64,000 bases of DNA from positions 131,225-195,224 of the forward strand of contig KV908525.1 of the NCBI GenBank assembly GCA_002005505.1, read 5' to 3'. A program made the translations under genes and the position numbers. The notes under the pieces were generated by a model that saw only the letters and a list, made by a program, of their open reading frames with translations, was not told the DNA's origin and made no database searches. Source of the stretch: Botryococcus braunii (taxonomy: Eukaryota; Chlorophyta; Trebouxiophyceae). Of the stretch, positions 1 through 46,754 are shown in pieces (the stretch's first letter is position 1; each line of letters opens with the position of its first letter).

Positions 1-624
1 AAGACAGCATCTGATTTGCAGAAGTTTGTTTCCAAAGTTGCCAAGATGCATCAGACCTTTGAGGAACAATTGATTAATCCTCTGCAGGTCACTGGACATG
101 GGAACTTGGAGGTGGGATCAGACCCTTTCTGGATCACTACATATATGTCGTGAGTTAAACCATGATATGTGTTTAGTGATCGCCCACGTGAATAACGGTG
201 GTCACGGTGATCACGTGAACAGCCAGGCACATCCAGTCCGTTTGGCTGAGCAGCCATTCGGGTTTATATACTGGGACGTACATATGTGTGTGTTTATTTG
301 AGAGATTGTGCTTTGACAGCTGAGACGGACATGGCTTGGAGAGAGTATTACAGAAGGGGGATGGTCCAGGGAAGAGCATTACTGGATCATGAGAGCAGTG
401 ATGAGAAAGACAAGCAAGTTGTACAGCCTGCAGTTGTTCCGCCGCAAGAGCAGCCGCAGAACGTGGAGCAACAGCAGTCACGCAAGAAGAAAAAGAGAAG
501 TAGAACTCGTGCTCAGAGAAAGCAAAAGAAAGCAGCGAAATTGGCTTCAGGCATGCAGAGCATGGAGATCAAGATGGACGTTATGGAGTCTGATTGCGAG
601 TTTGATTGGGAAGACATGCTATAA
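1..624 (+). CDS. 3' end of an unrecognised basic protein (two terminal exons)
   Basis: Two exons can be joined: 1-87 (open frame from base 1) and 370-624 (stop TAA). The junction CTGCAG|GTCACT ... GGTCCAG|GGAAGA keeps phase 0. The joined product is about 113 residues of a C-terminus. The first exon reads as an amphipathic helix (KFVSKVAKMHQTFEEQL). The second starts acidic (DHESSDEKDK), then is Gln/Pro-rich, then strongly basic (KKKKRSRTRAQRKQKKAAK), and ends in an acidic tail (SDCEFDWEDML). The lysine/arginine block looks like a nuclear or nucleolar localisation signal. I do not recognise the family. The 5' part lies outside the window. The splice model rests on phase and consensus only; no transcript evidence is available. 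Confidence 0.5.
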
Positions 625-1080
625 CAGTGAGAGAATGACTTCACTTGGCTTGCTGCAACAGCAGAATAATTCATGTCATTGATTTGGAGCTATGGAGTAT
701 TATCTGAGCAGCAGTATTGAACAATTCGAGCATTATTGAATAATGGTTTTTATGCACTTCTGAGCAATGTATCTCAGCAACATTGAGACGAGTGTTAAGG
801 ACTTACTGTATCAGCTTTGAACTGGTCCGTTTTGCTTAGAGGAGCTTTTGATGCCCTCAGCACTATTGACAATTTGGAGATGGTGAGCAAGATACACTTG
901 TATCAGAACCTAAGTTAAGTATATTGCTCGCGGTCCAAGTGTTTGGTTTATAAGCCATTTATATTGCAGACTTTATAAGGTACACAATTGTACAGCTAAG
1001 GTTTAGTGCCGTACACATATGGTACAACCTTCCCTTGTTTGCAAAAACAAGGTCAATGTAATTTCTGGATCACTACATTA
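625..1080. other. Probable 3' UTR and spacer
   Basis: AT-moderate sequence after the stop codon of the upstream gene, without an open frame of note. It probably holds the 3' UTR and polyadenylation region of that gene. Nothing else is recognisable. Confidence 0.3.
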
Positions 1081-2010
<930 letters not shown>

Positions 2011-2641
2011 GGTTCCTCGACCGTGGACTTCTAGCAGTCGGATTAGACAGGCAGGATACCCGGCTCACGTTATCTTTCGAAGACTTTATAAGGCGCTCTA
2101 TAGGATCGCCCCCTTTGTAGGACAGAAACCACAAGTACTCAGAAGAAGGCTTGAAGCCCGCTTTGGTGGTGCACTTGCACCGTGACCGCCCTATGTGACT
2201 CCCTCCCGGCGTGTGCGTCTTTCTCTTATGATCCGCCGACTCCCGTCCACTTTAAAAAATTTTGGGGGGGTTGGATTCGGCGGCGGAGGAGTTCTTGAAG
2301 CGGCTCCAAGGCATGGTTAATCAGGCGCTAGTTACGCATGAAGACCTTGTCTGGTTTTCTACGCATCGGCGCATCAGCTTTGCGATTGCCCGGGCTGTTG
2401 GGCGGCAGTTGGCGGCGCGATTACCCTATGGGGGGGTGGGCGTTCGAGTTTAGGTTACGGGGGTGCCTGTTGCTCTGCCAGCAGCGCTGGCTTCTGTGGT
2501 GCGGGGGGTGATTTCCTCTTATGTAATCAAAAAATTTTCTTCCCTTTCCTTTCCCTTCCCATGTGCCTACATACGCCCCGAGCCCTAGGCAGCTAATAAT
2601 CAACATTCGCCCCGCCCTTTTGTAAATCCCCTTAAGTATCA
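2011..2641. other. Spacer without recognisable gene
   Basis: Only short open frames with no recognisable motif. No RNA gene seen. It ends at the left margin of the hAT-like element. Confidence 0.3.
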
Positions 2642-4364
2642 CAGGGCAATTGCCAAAATGGCAATTTTTCAACAGAATATTGATTTTTCACTTGCCAATG
2701 TGTGGCAACTTAAATTGGATTTTATTTTTTTCCCGGTTGCCAGTGTGGCAATTTCACAGGGTTTAAGCTCAATTTTTTGTCAGTTGCCAATGCGGAATAT
2801 CGTTCAGAAGGCCTTGGGGCCGGGCAATAGTGAGAAGTAGAATCGGGCAGGGAGAAATAAGCCGTATTTAGGAGCTTGTATTAATTATACTATTATATTA
2901 CAAACCAAAATTCTGAATGAAACTTACACCAAATTTGGTGCAAGTTGTTTTTTTTTTTTCATTTAAATGAAGTTAACACCATCACACATATGTGTACACA
3001 CAAACACAATGCATGCATGTGTACACACAAACACAATATAACCAATAGAAAGCAGTCTATTCGATCTAACCTTGCTTTCAATAGACTGGTTTTAACAATG
3101 AACTATACTCTCGACCTTTTGCATGTACTATACGTCGAACATGTCCTCGAAGTCCTCAAATTCGGGTTCCAATATGGAGAAATCAATGTCTATGTCAGCA
3201 TTAGAGGGACCTGCACGATGGTCCATTGTAAAGTTTAGACCCCTTCTATCTTTTGTAGATAGGAAAATTTCCAAAACGACATTGTAAAAGGAAAAGTCTT
3301 CATCGTGTGCTTTGAAGTTTTGAGGCGGACTGCATCATTTAGATTATCTTCCCCCAAAAACTTTCGAGCATCATTCTTTAGAAAATTCAATGACGAAAAG
3401 AGACGCTCCGCTGGGGCAGAACTAACGGGCAATATGAGTACGATCGTGCCAAACTTCACAAACTCGGACATATCTTCCCTGTCCCGACTTCAAGATATAG
3501 CTCCACATGTATCTAGTCGGCCCCATCTGACCAACCCTTTCCAGGTTCTCTGATGCCACAACCGAGAGCTTTTGTTGTACTCGGTTGATGAACCGTTTGT
3601 ACTTGTCGGCTTAACGCTGAAGAAGACGACCATCAACAGGAGGAGCCACAGCAAGACCCCTTCCCCCACGACTGCCCAGTACATTCTTCTGTTTTCCATA
3701 GAATGTGGCGAGGTACATAACATTCTTGTCGCAGTCAGATCGACATTCTGCATCTTTTGTCCAAAAAAATGCTTGTAGGATAGACATCGCTTCTAACAAC
3801 TCCAAGGCCTTTCTGGGGAAACGCTCCCCCAGCTCAGAGGACACTGCCTTGGCCAAAGCACCTACCTGGAGCACTTCTTCATGCCAATTTGAGTAACTGA
3901 TGTGTTCGCCATTGAAAGTTACAAAATAATCAGTTGGCACGTCACTATGCACAGACTTGTACTTCAAAGTATCACCATCCCACTGCAAGGGGCTTCCCTC
4001 ATTGTCCACAGCAATGAGTTGCTGAAACTCCTCCCCCCCAAAGACATGACGCTCCCCAGGTTCTGGGTTATACCTAAAAGAAATGAAGTCATGGATGTCC
4101 TCTAACCTGAGAATGCATTCCCGAGATCAAGTGTGGCCCTCCGATTTCGGATATCCATTGGCAACTTCGGTCCATAACCAATAAATTTCAGGTTGCCACA
4201 TGGCAACTTTGGTAAGGTTGTAATAATTACTGGTTGCCACCGATTGGCAACCTCCACCGTAAAAATTTAATATAGGTTGTCAAAAAATGGCAATCCCAAC
4301 AGCCCAAAATATATTTAAACTGCCATTTTCAGCCCCCCATTATTAAATATTGCCATTTTGGCAA
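2642..4364 (-). mobile_element. Degenerate hAT-family transposon with palindrome-rich ends
   Basis: The minus strand between 4009 and 3235 encodes pieces of a hAT transposase, described separately. Both flanks carry copies of a palindrome TTGCCA-(2 to 5 nt)-TGGCAA. Left copies are at 2650-2664, 2692-2708 and 2737-2751, with a half site near 2783. Right copies are at 4193-4206, 4234-4250, a degenerate one near 4276, and 4350-4364. The outermost left copy follows CAGGG (2642-2646), the typical start of hAT terminal inverted repeats. The right end is less clear, and I could not identify an 8-bp target duplication with confidence. Subterminal repeats that bind transposase are known in Ac/hAT elements; that these palindromes play this role is inference. 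Confidence 0.65.
3235..4009 (-). pseudogene. hAT transposase remnant (C-terminal dimerisation domain)
   Basis: Reading the minus strand, 4009-3611 gives a fragment with ERFPRKALELLEAMSILQ, a block seen upstream of the hAT catalytic end in plant zinc-finger transposase-like proteins. 3471-3235 gives SSAPAERLFSSLNFLKNDAR followed by KFLGEDNLNDAVRL, the diagnostic hAT C-terminal dimerisation (hATC) motif, in which the Ser-x-x-x-x-Glu-Arg-x-Phe-Ser core is intact. The two parts lie in different frames with stops between them, and the N-terminal zinc finger and first catalytic Asp region are missing. It is therefore a relic, not an active transposase. Introns cannot be fully excluded as an explanation for the frame change. 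Confidence 0.7.
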
Positions 4365-5050
4365 CAAGTTGCCACTAAGGGATGCGACTCGCCAAACACT
4401 GGGACATCAGTCTCGACCATTCTGAAGCCATCTAACAGCTTTTTGGATATAAGGAAGCACATCCGATGATCATTTGAATTCCCCCCCCCCTCTGGTTATA
4501 ACAAGTTGTTAGTAAAACTGGGATAGGCACCCACACTTTTTTCCTTGGGAACTCACCACGCGTGCACGCTGCCACAAGCGATTAAATGTTCATGCCCGCC
4601 AACAAAAGGGTTTCGTTCCAATACTAGTAAACTTTGAGCCCCAATTTTCATATTGAAGTAAAATTTCGGTTTTAGGCCAGGCCGGGCCTAAAATTCCTCC
4701 GACTATGACCTTCATCTTCTTTGGTATGGCAACGGTACCACTGACCAGGGCAACTATTACGGCTCCGACAGTATCAAGCAAGGGAACACTTGCCACATTG
4801 TGTGTTCGAATCTCAATACTCTAGACTAAATCTTCACGTTTCTCTTCTTATCAAACCAAGCTAGTATGTGCTGGGATCTGCATTACTTTATGGAAGTTGC
4901 TAATTGATTGAGATTTGCTTTTGAAGGGTGTGGCTAATGCACCAGTGTGCGTGTGTCCCCCCGGGAGCAGGATAGTGTCAGAAGAACCTTACTTGCTCCA
5001 TTGGCACGTGTGCACATGCGCGCGCAGCCACACATGCGCACATACGCGCA
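4365..5050. other. Spacer without recognisable gene
   Basis: No conserved protein segment or RNA gene seen. Contains a C-run near 4481-4490. Confidence 0.3.
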
Positions 5051-5052
5051 CA

Positions 5053-5144
<92 letters not shown>
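5053..5144. repeat. (CA)n microsatellite
   Basis: Nearly uninterrupted CA dinucleotides on the plus strand. Apparent His/Thr or Cys/Val proteins across it are artefacts. Confidence 0.95.
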
Positions 5145-5148
<4 letters not shown>

Positions 5149-7821
5149 CAACCCCCCTACATAGTTAACCCCTTCCCGCCCCCCAGACCTAGCTAGGTTT
5201 GCACCTGCCTCAGGGGAGGGAGGGAGGGAGAAAGGGGGGGGGGTCATTGTTGTGCCGTGAACTTTGAACGCGGGAACAGTGCACAATGTGTACCCAAACT
5301 GGAATCGGAAAGTTGAAGGGATCCAAAATGGAGTTACGCCTGTCCACATCAGAAAAGAAATCGGTGCTTGTCAGAGTGCGGCCTACAAGGGGCCGCACCA
5401 TAGACTACGGTTTTGGCATCTTCGAAAACATCTGAAAGGCATCTCGTGGCTACGGACGTTTAAAGGTTTAAACTTTTAGGGACGTTTAAACGTTTGACAT
5501 GCTTCTATATCCGCATGAGAACATCGGATGAACAAGAGTCAGCCAGGCCAGCTCTGCCCCGCAGCCGCCTGGCAGCCCCAGCGGCTATCTCGGCATTTCC
5601 CCCCTTTCATTCTACCCTCTTGCGGATTTCTTTCCTCTTGCGGTGTTCCACCTGATACCATTCAACACTTTCGACCTCCAAACCGGCTGTTCAAAATGTC
5701 ACACTTTTCCTCATTCGGGTTCACTCCCATTCCTAGGGGGAAGTCAATCTGGTACGTAGATCTAAGGAGTCCCCCCCCCCCCCTTTGGAGAGGGGGGCAT
5801 ACTGACCTCAGGGATTATTTCCCCTCCGCTAGGCAACTGATGTCAGCCATTCAAGTGCAATTTACACACGGGTGCGCAATTGTAGCCAAAAGGTGCGCAT
5901 CCCCCAGTTGAACCCGATACCCACCCCCCTTGAATCCCGTACACATCCGCCCCCTGGAACTCAGGCAAATGCGTTTCAGTTTCTCCACATCAAGCCCCAT
6001 GAATTCAACAATCTGCTATCTCTGCACTTTGAATGCCTATCTTCTTGCATACTTAACTATTCCTGCCCGAATGCAGCAGTATCACTAGATCATTACCACT
6101 CCCACAGCTTATTCACTGTCCCAGTAGCAGAGGATGCTGACCAGGATGCATTCAATCGCTGAGGACAGCAGTGTATATACCTATCACACTTTCGACCCAC
6201 AACTGGATATCTCCGACAGACAAGTCCAATTGTTGTGCTGTCATGTAGCTGACTGGCAGAACTTCTTGTTACAAGACACGCATCGTGTCATCATCCTTTC
6301 CCAAAGACAATATGCCTCTTGGAGCTTCATATACTCCTCATCAATGTGGAACTGGCAGGACTCTTCCAAACGGAAGTCAAAACGTGATTCTCTCCGCAGG
6401 CATTCACCTGCAACATCCTCTCTGCCGCTTGTTATAACAGAGCCACCAGCAACTTTAGCACCTTCATTTTTTTTCCAGCTTTATACCAACAAATTTCTTG
6501 CAAGCCGTGCACTTACATGTGAAGGAAAAAAGTTGCGGGCATGCACCAATGTCCCTTTGAGGGCGTTTTATCAGTGTAACTTTGCGGGCTTTGAAGCCAT
6601 GTACCTTTGTACAACAAATCAGCTCTTCACAGGCAAGTGGAGGCAAACCTACCGCAGTAGGCCTTGCAGGAAGCCTGCAAGATCTTGCGCAACAAAAACG
6701 CGATTGAATCCTGCGCATCCCATCAAACCACTCCTCTTTGACAACTGCTTGTCTGCATGAATATCACCTGTCTTCAAGCAAAGTCCCAGCCACATACCTA
6801 TTTGCAGATAAATTCGCCCAGCAAGGTCGAAACAGTAGTACCGGTTGCTTGAAAAATGTGAAGTGAGCCGAAATGTATGACCCAAATGCGCTGATTGCAG
6901 CAAATCTCCTTGTTCAGATGCATGCACATCTCCAATGTCAAGGCCTTGCATTTCCGCTTGAAGCGCAGGTTGTGCAGGACTCGGCGTTGATGTTTTCCAG
7001 TCAATATATACCTCTTGCAGCGCTGGCATACAAGCCACTCTATTAGTACACTCATAGCATGTCCTCCTAGCCCTGACTTTTGGAAGAAGAGACATCGACA
7101 GTGTATGCTGAAGATACCGCAGATATGAAATAAATCTCAGCACTCCAAACAATGGGCCCATGTCAAATGCGGCATCACATGGGACACCAGGTCATCGCAA
7201 AGACAGGTACTAAAACTTCAATTGAGGCAGTTCAGGTCCCGCAAGCATTCAAATCATCCCTCTCACAAGATCCTGAAAGTCCAGAAAAAGGGTTTGTGGC
7301 CAGTTTTTGTTCGACATCAAGGTGAGTGAAGGAGAAAGCCACAATATTACAATCGTGACGTACGCCAACCGCCGAGATAACTTACATAGCAGACGGGCGC
7401 CATTTGCGAAAGTTGCACTGCTTTGTTGGCCATTGTGGTACCTCCACAATTCCCAAATCTATGCACAAACCATCTCATTAAGTATGCAGCAGCCTTCTGC
7501 TCTCAAAGATCTCCCACATAGACATAGAAGGAGTTGAAAGGCAAACGGTACAGCCGTCTCACAAGCTCCCCTCTGGAGCAAGCAAACTGATGAAGTATCT
7601 TAGAACACCTTTCTGCCTCCCATTCGAAAGCAAACTGCTGCAGTTTTTGCACCTTTCTGCACACCTGCCAAGGAAGGTGTATGCCTATCATGTTCTCAAA
7701 TGCATCCAACATCTTTGTGCTTGCACCTGCGCTGCACCTATTCCTTCAGAAATCATGTTTGCCCAGTGTGACAGATCCTGCTTACTTCCTTAGAGAAACA
7801 GACTTCATATGAATGATGCAC
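5145..7821. other. Region without a confidently recognised gene
   Basis: Open frames here are short and mutually overlapping, with no family motif I know. On the minus strand, 7712-7503 and 7161-6649 give stretches of plausible composition (for example MLDAFENMIGIHLPWQVCRK and RARRTCYECTNRVACMPAL). They could be downstream exons of the F-box candidate at 7822-8364, but I could not join them by phase. Confidence 0.25.
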
Positions 7822-8364
7822 CTGAAAAGAACCCGGCTTGAAGGCTCAGGAACTGACTGCCACCAAGTGCAGGACTGGAAGCCAGAAAATTGACTAATCG
7901 TCGCAGTAAATTTCGAATTAAAAGACGAGCACTCATCCGCTGACAGTAGTAGTTGCAGCATCCATTGGCCCTGGGCTGTTCTTCTCCTCGGGACACTGCT
8001 TGCTCATAGCTGCACAGGTGGCCAGGCTGTGCTGAAGTCAGAGTCGCATGTAAGTGAAACATACACAAAAATGAAAAACCATCTGAGATCATACCTCCAC
8101 CCCTGTCGTTCACAGCATGTGATCCAGACTGGATCCTCGGAGATCATTGAGCGCAAGCCCGTGGACACCTGCACGCCTTGGACTGGATCAAGATAGAAGG
8201 AAACTTTTAACGGGGAAACCTTGCATAATCTTGATCCTTACCAATGCCAGCTTGAATACATCTCCAGGAGTCCCCCCCTGATTAAGAATGAACTTGATGA
8301 TGATACTGAGGCACTCCTTCGGAAGGTCTATCAAACTACCAGCACCCGGTTCCACATGGACCAT
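7822..8364 (-). CDS. Candidate F-box protein, N-terminal exons
   Basis: Three minus-strand exons join in phase: 8364-8242 (ends at donor GTAAGG), 8168-8095 (acceptor GTGCAG, donor GTATGA) and 8009-7822 (acceptor TGTGCAG, possible donor GTGCAT). The first two together read SLIDLPKECLSIIIKFI, then GDVFKLAL|VSTGLRSMISEDPVW. This has the layout of an F-box (Leu-Pro near the start, hydrophobic helix, ALVS-x-x-LR, then a terminal DPVW). F-box proteins recruit substrates to SKP1-cullin-F-box ubiquitin ligases. I chose Met at 8364 because it lies shortly before the domain, but the frame stays open upstream to 8619. The third exon (SYEQAVSRGEEQPRANG...) has no domain I recognise. The substrate-binding end of the protein is not resolved. 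Confidence 0.45.
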
Positions 8365-8619
8365 AAGATATCTTTTCTTATTTGAATCAAGTCTTTCAAT
8401 GTATTGGAGAATAATGCTGCGGCACTGCCGACGAACTGGAGACCGAAGGCTTGGAAAACGGGGACAAGTAACCAGACGAAAGTTGTTGGGTGGACCCCAT
8501 GGGGACCAGCCGTCACGGCTCCCTTCAGGACGCAGGCACCCAAATTCATGAGCCGGGTTTACCCTCAGCATAAAGCTACGCATTGACTGTTGGCCAAAAA
8601 AAAGTGGCGGTAAAATCAA

Positions 8620-9840
8620 TCAGGGCACTACAAATAGAAGTTGACATTGGGAAGTCGTAGAGCCTCTGCAGGTCCTTGTGCAGCAGATCGCAACTTGTCA
8701 GGTGGGGGCACCTTGGCCGTCATGACGCACTGTAACCCTTGCGTAGACAGAAGGGCCTTATTTTTTGAGTACTTTTAAGAGGGCGCCATTGGGGCTGCCA
8801 ATCTTGTTTTACTCTTGCGATTTTTGAATTCGCTTGCAGTGGCCAAGTCTTACTTCTGCCCCATTTTCGGCCTTACAGTCATTGCTGATTTTGATGGAGT
8901 CCAAGAGAAATGGGATCCAGGTGTGACACCCAGAAGTGGCGAACCACAGGGGCATGGCCCGATTTCGCACCTGCATGCTAAGAAGTTTTCGTGTATGCTG
9001 GGTCCCTCCCCCCCGTTCGAGAAGAATTGGGGATCAAGGTTCTTGAGCTTCCAAGACTGCGTTCTTCTGTTCGAGTCTCGTTGCTATACCTCTTTGGCCA
9101 CAAACCACTTCCTGGCCCGTAGATAAACATCCGCAATGTCCAAAGACTGTCTATACCTTAGGTGATCAAACCGGGGAACCCCAGGTTGTCCCAATGAGGG
9201 CCCCTCATTGAAGGGCTTCAAAGGGCAAAATTCGTTGCTGATTCCAGTGAGCCCCTCCGGCGCTTGCTTCAAAAGGTCGCTATCTTTTACTAAATTTATG
9301 GCCGTATCACCACAGGGAGGTTGCTGTCGTTGTAAGCTGCTTTTATGAGCCCTTGGGGGGATAACCGTGGAAAGTCTGAATCAGTGCTTCAAGCGCATGC
9401 CCATGTGTGCCGTGGCTTGCAAGCAACAATTGTCCAATATACGCTCCGGTGATCCTCGCTGTGATTGCTTGACTGAGACTCCACTTGAAGGTGACTCACA
9501 AATGCGGAGATTGAATACCTAGGGGCTTGATTGAAAGTATGGGGGACATACATCTGCTACTTCACACAATTGCACACTCAAGCGATACACAGAATGGTAG
9601 GCCTACCATTCTGTGGTCCTAGGTCCTCTCAAGCCAAACTACCGCAGCATGTCTATCAGCTGTACTTCATCCTTAGCGAGGTGCGCTAAACCTGCCTGTA
9701 ATTGCAGGTATACTCGTGCAGAGACAGTCCGCTAAGGGGTTGTGAATCATTGACTTCCTAATAAACAATATCATTATCAATAAAATAGAGCCGAGATGCC
9801 TCTTGACTCTTTGAATGAACCAGGCAAAGTCTGAATATGC
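8620..9840. other. Spacer with one perfect palindrome
   Basis: No gene recognised. 9588-9615 is a 28-bp perfect palindrome centred on GGCC, with half-site CACAGAATGGTAGG. Confidence 0.4.
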
Positions 9841-9841
9841 C

Positions 9842-9845
<4 letters not shown>

Positions 9846-9919
<74 letters not shown>

Positions 9920-9923
9920 GAGA

Positions 9924-9977
<54 letters not shown>

Positions 9978-10018
9978 GAGAGGTAGAGAGAGAGAGAGAG
10001 GGAGAGAGAGAGAGAGGT

Positions 10019-10050
<32 letters not shown>
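9846..10050. repeat. (TG)n-(GA)n compound microsatellite
   Basis: A (TG)n run to about 9914, then interrupted (GA)n to about 10040, then a G-run. Confidence 0.95.
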
Positions 10051-11255
10051 GTAAGTGGACGTGATCTTGCCAAATGCGCAGGAATGTGAGCTACAGCCAC
10101 AAGATAAGCTCAGAATCACATGCACAGTCTGTATACTTCTAAGGTCTTATGCCTGCATGTTTTTGCGCAAGCGTACATCACTGTACAATCACTTTAATTG
10201 TATCCGCGCAAGTAAGTCCATCCCTGCGTTGGACTCCATGGCAGCGGTCAGATTTCATGCACTGTAGGACGGCCCTACTCGAATTATCCGGCCTACACGC
10301 TAAGCACACACTTTTTCAGGCATCCTTTTCCGTTATCGCTGACATCCCTACTGCAATGGAAAAATTCGTCCTGGCTGATACACAAAAATATATTCTCGTA
10401 TTTCTCGCACCTACTAGGCAACACACTGACGTACAAAGGTTCCTCATCTCATGCGCTCGAGCCGTTCTAATCTCCTGCGTCTTGACGTCTGGACTGCTGA
10501 ATAACTTAAGCAGCATTCACATAATCCCTCCTCGGTTCCCTGTCGCAAGCCAGTTTTGCTTGATGTGGAGGGAACAAGGCAACAAAAGTGGATGCTGCTA
10601 TGCCAGGCTCTTAGTCAAAAAGCAACCATGATCCAGTGCACTAGCGTCATTTATCCACTTGTCCACAGTCCCTTAACCCGGGGCCCATGTTCCTTATGTA
10701 TCTAAACACCCTCATGTGCTTACAGCATAGCCCCTTTCCCTCCCCTCCCGCACCCAAGCCGGAAGGGGGGGGGGGGGGTTTGAGGCAACGCATTAATAGG
10801 GAAAGAAGAGCTGGGGACTTAAAAACCCCCAGGGATTAACGTAGTACCCTTACAAGGACGTGGAACATGGACCGGGGCAGAGAAAAGGAAAAGAGGACTT
10901 TGGGGAGGAGGCGGGATACAGATGGGTGGGGCGGGTGGGAGCGAGGGTGGAGGAGAGGGGGGTGATAGAAGGGCAGAACAACGCAGCGGGGGACCATCAA
11001 CAAGTTCTTATAACCAACTCTCAGTACAGGTATACCGTTATTATTGGTATGACTGGCCAGCTGGTGTCAGCGAGGCAGCTAGCCCAGTGACGGAACACGA
11101 GCAATACATGCCTGAAAACTCGATGTAATGGTACAGCATGATACTCATTTTGCATCCACCAAGGCCAAAGCATTCACTGGACTCTGTTGAGTAGGAGAGG
11201 GGGGGGGGTTTGCAGGGGACGTAAATGTTGAACGGACTCGCAGCCGTGGTTCATC
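10051..11255. other. Spacer downstream of the SWEETIE gene
   Basis: No conserved protein or RNA recognised. Contains G-runs at about 10766-10778 and 11201-11208. The part next to 11255 is probably the 3' UTR of the minus-strand SWEETIE gene. Confidence 0.3.
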
Positions 11256-29573
<18,318 letters not shown>

Positions 29574-30148
29574 GATGCAAATTCACCACATATTTATAAC
29601 AGCCAAAGACTAGAACTGTCCCCGATATCAAAATCTGCCACATGCCGCGGCATTTATAGCTCTCCAGTGCAAAAATCCCCAACGTCGTCACGAGTTCACT
29701 CTTTACACTGAGTAAATCTCAAACAGCACTACACTTCAGATTCAACTACATTTCGTAAGGTTTGCTTCGTAGACTTTGGACTTATTTCACCGGAAAAGTT
29801 TCAAATTTCCAGCTGAACGGAGGATTTTTAGTACGGACGGCGCCCATGTGACTGTCCGGTACGGTACGAGCGGTCCTGATCCTAGGTGGCCAGGAGCCAT
29901 GCAGTTAGCTTTTTGGTTTCCATTGGGACCTTCAGTTTAATGTTGGCAGTATTGTCATTATGTTCTAGAGTCGGTGTTTTCTCGTTGGTTTATTGCGTGT
30001 GTTAACGAGCTATGTTCCTCTGTTTTGATCCGGGAGTTTATTTGCCAGCGGCATATGCTGTGCTCATGTTTGCAGTAACTTTCAAACTAAGTTAACTATA
30101 TAAGATGTTTTATTAAAGTCTTGTACTGATATTCAAAGCATTTGCACT
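29574..30148. promoter_or_regulatory. Probable bidirectional promoter of SWEETIE and NRPC1
   Basis: Only 575 bp separate the start codons of two divergently transcribed genes, so both 5' UTRs and both core promoters must lie here, unless an upstream non-coding exon exists. A TATA-like CTATATAAG at 30096-30104 stands about 45 bp before the NRPC1 start. TATTTATA at 29591-29598 reads TATAAATA on the minus strand, but it is very close to the SWEETIE start and may not be functional. Confidence 0.55.
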
Positions 30149-44966
<14,818 letters not shown>

Positions 44967-45067
44967 AACGAAGTTGTGCAACAGGAAATGACGGGAACTG
45001 ATGTGAGTTCGCATGATGTGCGTGCGTGTGAGGGTTGGCTAGCCCCCCCCTCCCTCCCCCTCCCCCC

Positions 45068-45644
<577 letters not shown>

Positions 45645-45779
45645 CGCGCACGCGTTCGCGCCGCGGGCAGGCGCGCATGTGTGCGGGCGCGCGTGTGCAT
45701 GTGCAGGCGGCGCGAGCGTGTTCCCCCCCCCCCCCCCCATCGAGGTTGTGGCATGCATGTAGCCTGGCACCTCAGCGAG

Positions 45780-46754
45780 TGTAGGGGTGCCGTTGAGAAG
45801 CATTTAAGTATGACAAAGTAGTAAGCGGGGTTCATTGAAACACGTGAAGGCGAGTATGAAGTAGTTTGTATGTTGGTTTGGCTTGATCAAGGTCATGGCC
45901 ATTAGCTAGCGGGCGGCCATGTTGGCTGTCGGGCATTTAGCCAACTTTTGATCTTGGCTGCACTCTGTTCACGGGTACGAAGCTATAGATATAAGGGTAG
46001 TGGGGCCTTGACAGTCGTTTGTATGCTCTAGCTGTCAAGCCGTAGGAATGTCACCCCTGTGGGGCGTTTGGCTAGGAGACAGGGCATGTGCTCCCGTTGT
46101 TGGCATCTTTCCTTCTTACCATGGCATCACTTCAGGGGACCTTTTTGAAAATGAAGTGTACCTTGTAGATACTTGTCTGTAATTCGAAGTTGAGATTGGG
46201 TAAATCTAGTTCTTTGCTGTGGTTGTGGAAAGCGAGCTCGACATGCCGAACGCCGGAGTCGACGTACGGCGCGATAGCTCTGACCTTTTCAGCAGATAAT
46301 AACATGAGAAGTTTTTTATCTGCTATACCGAAGAATCAAATGCACTGCTACAGAGTATTGCCGTTTACGCTTGGGGGTTTGAAGACGGGATTATTCTAAG
46401 ATTTTACAGGATCTGGTCATGTTGCCCCGTCGAAACTCCCTTGCAATAACCTTGCAAGATGATCAGCAGGACCTCATCTGCCTGTATCTTGTCGGGACGC
46501 ACAGATGAGCCTGTTGCACCTTGTTGCACGCCGTTCCGGCTTTTGGTGGTGACCTCGGTGCCGCTAATGAACATGAGGTAGAAAGGACCTCCTACACCCC
46601 TTGACCATTACAATTTTTCGCTGCAAGAAAGCTCACTCTTTACTCTAAAGAGAGGCTTGTAGGAGCAGCTCTAAAGTCTGAACCATCTGAACGGCGGTAC
46701 ATCCACGCCTTTGGATTTCATTTTGGACCAAAAACTGCTGTATTGTCGGGTGTC
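45780..46754. other. Spacer between NRPC1 and the tRNA gene
   Basis: No protein family or RNA recognised. Confidence 0.3.
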
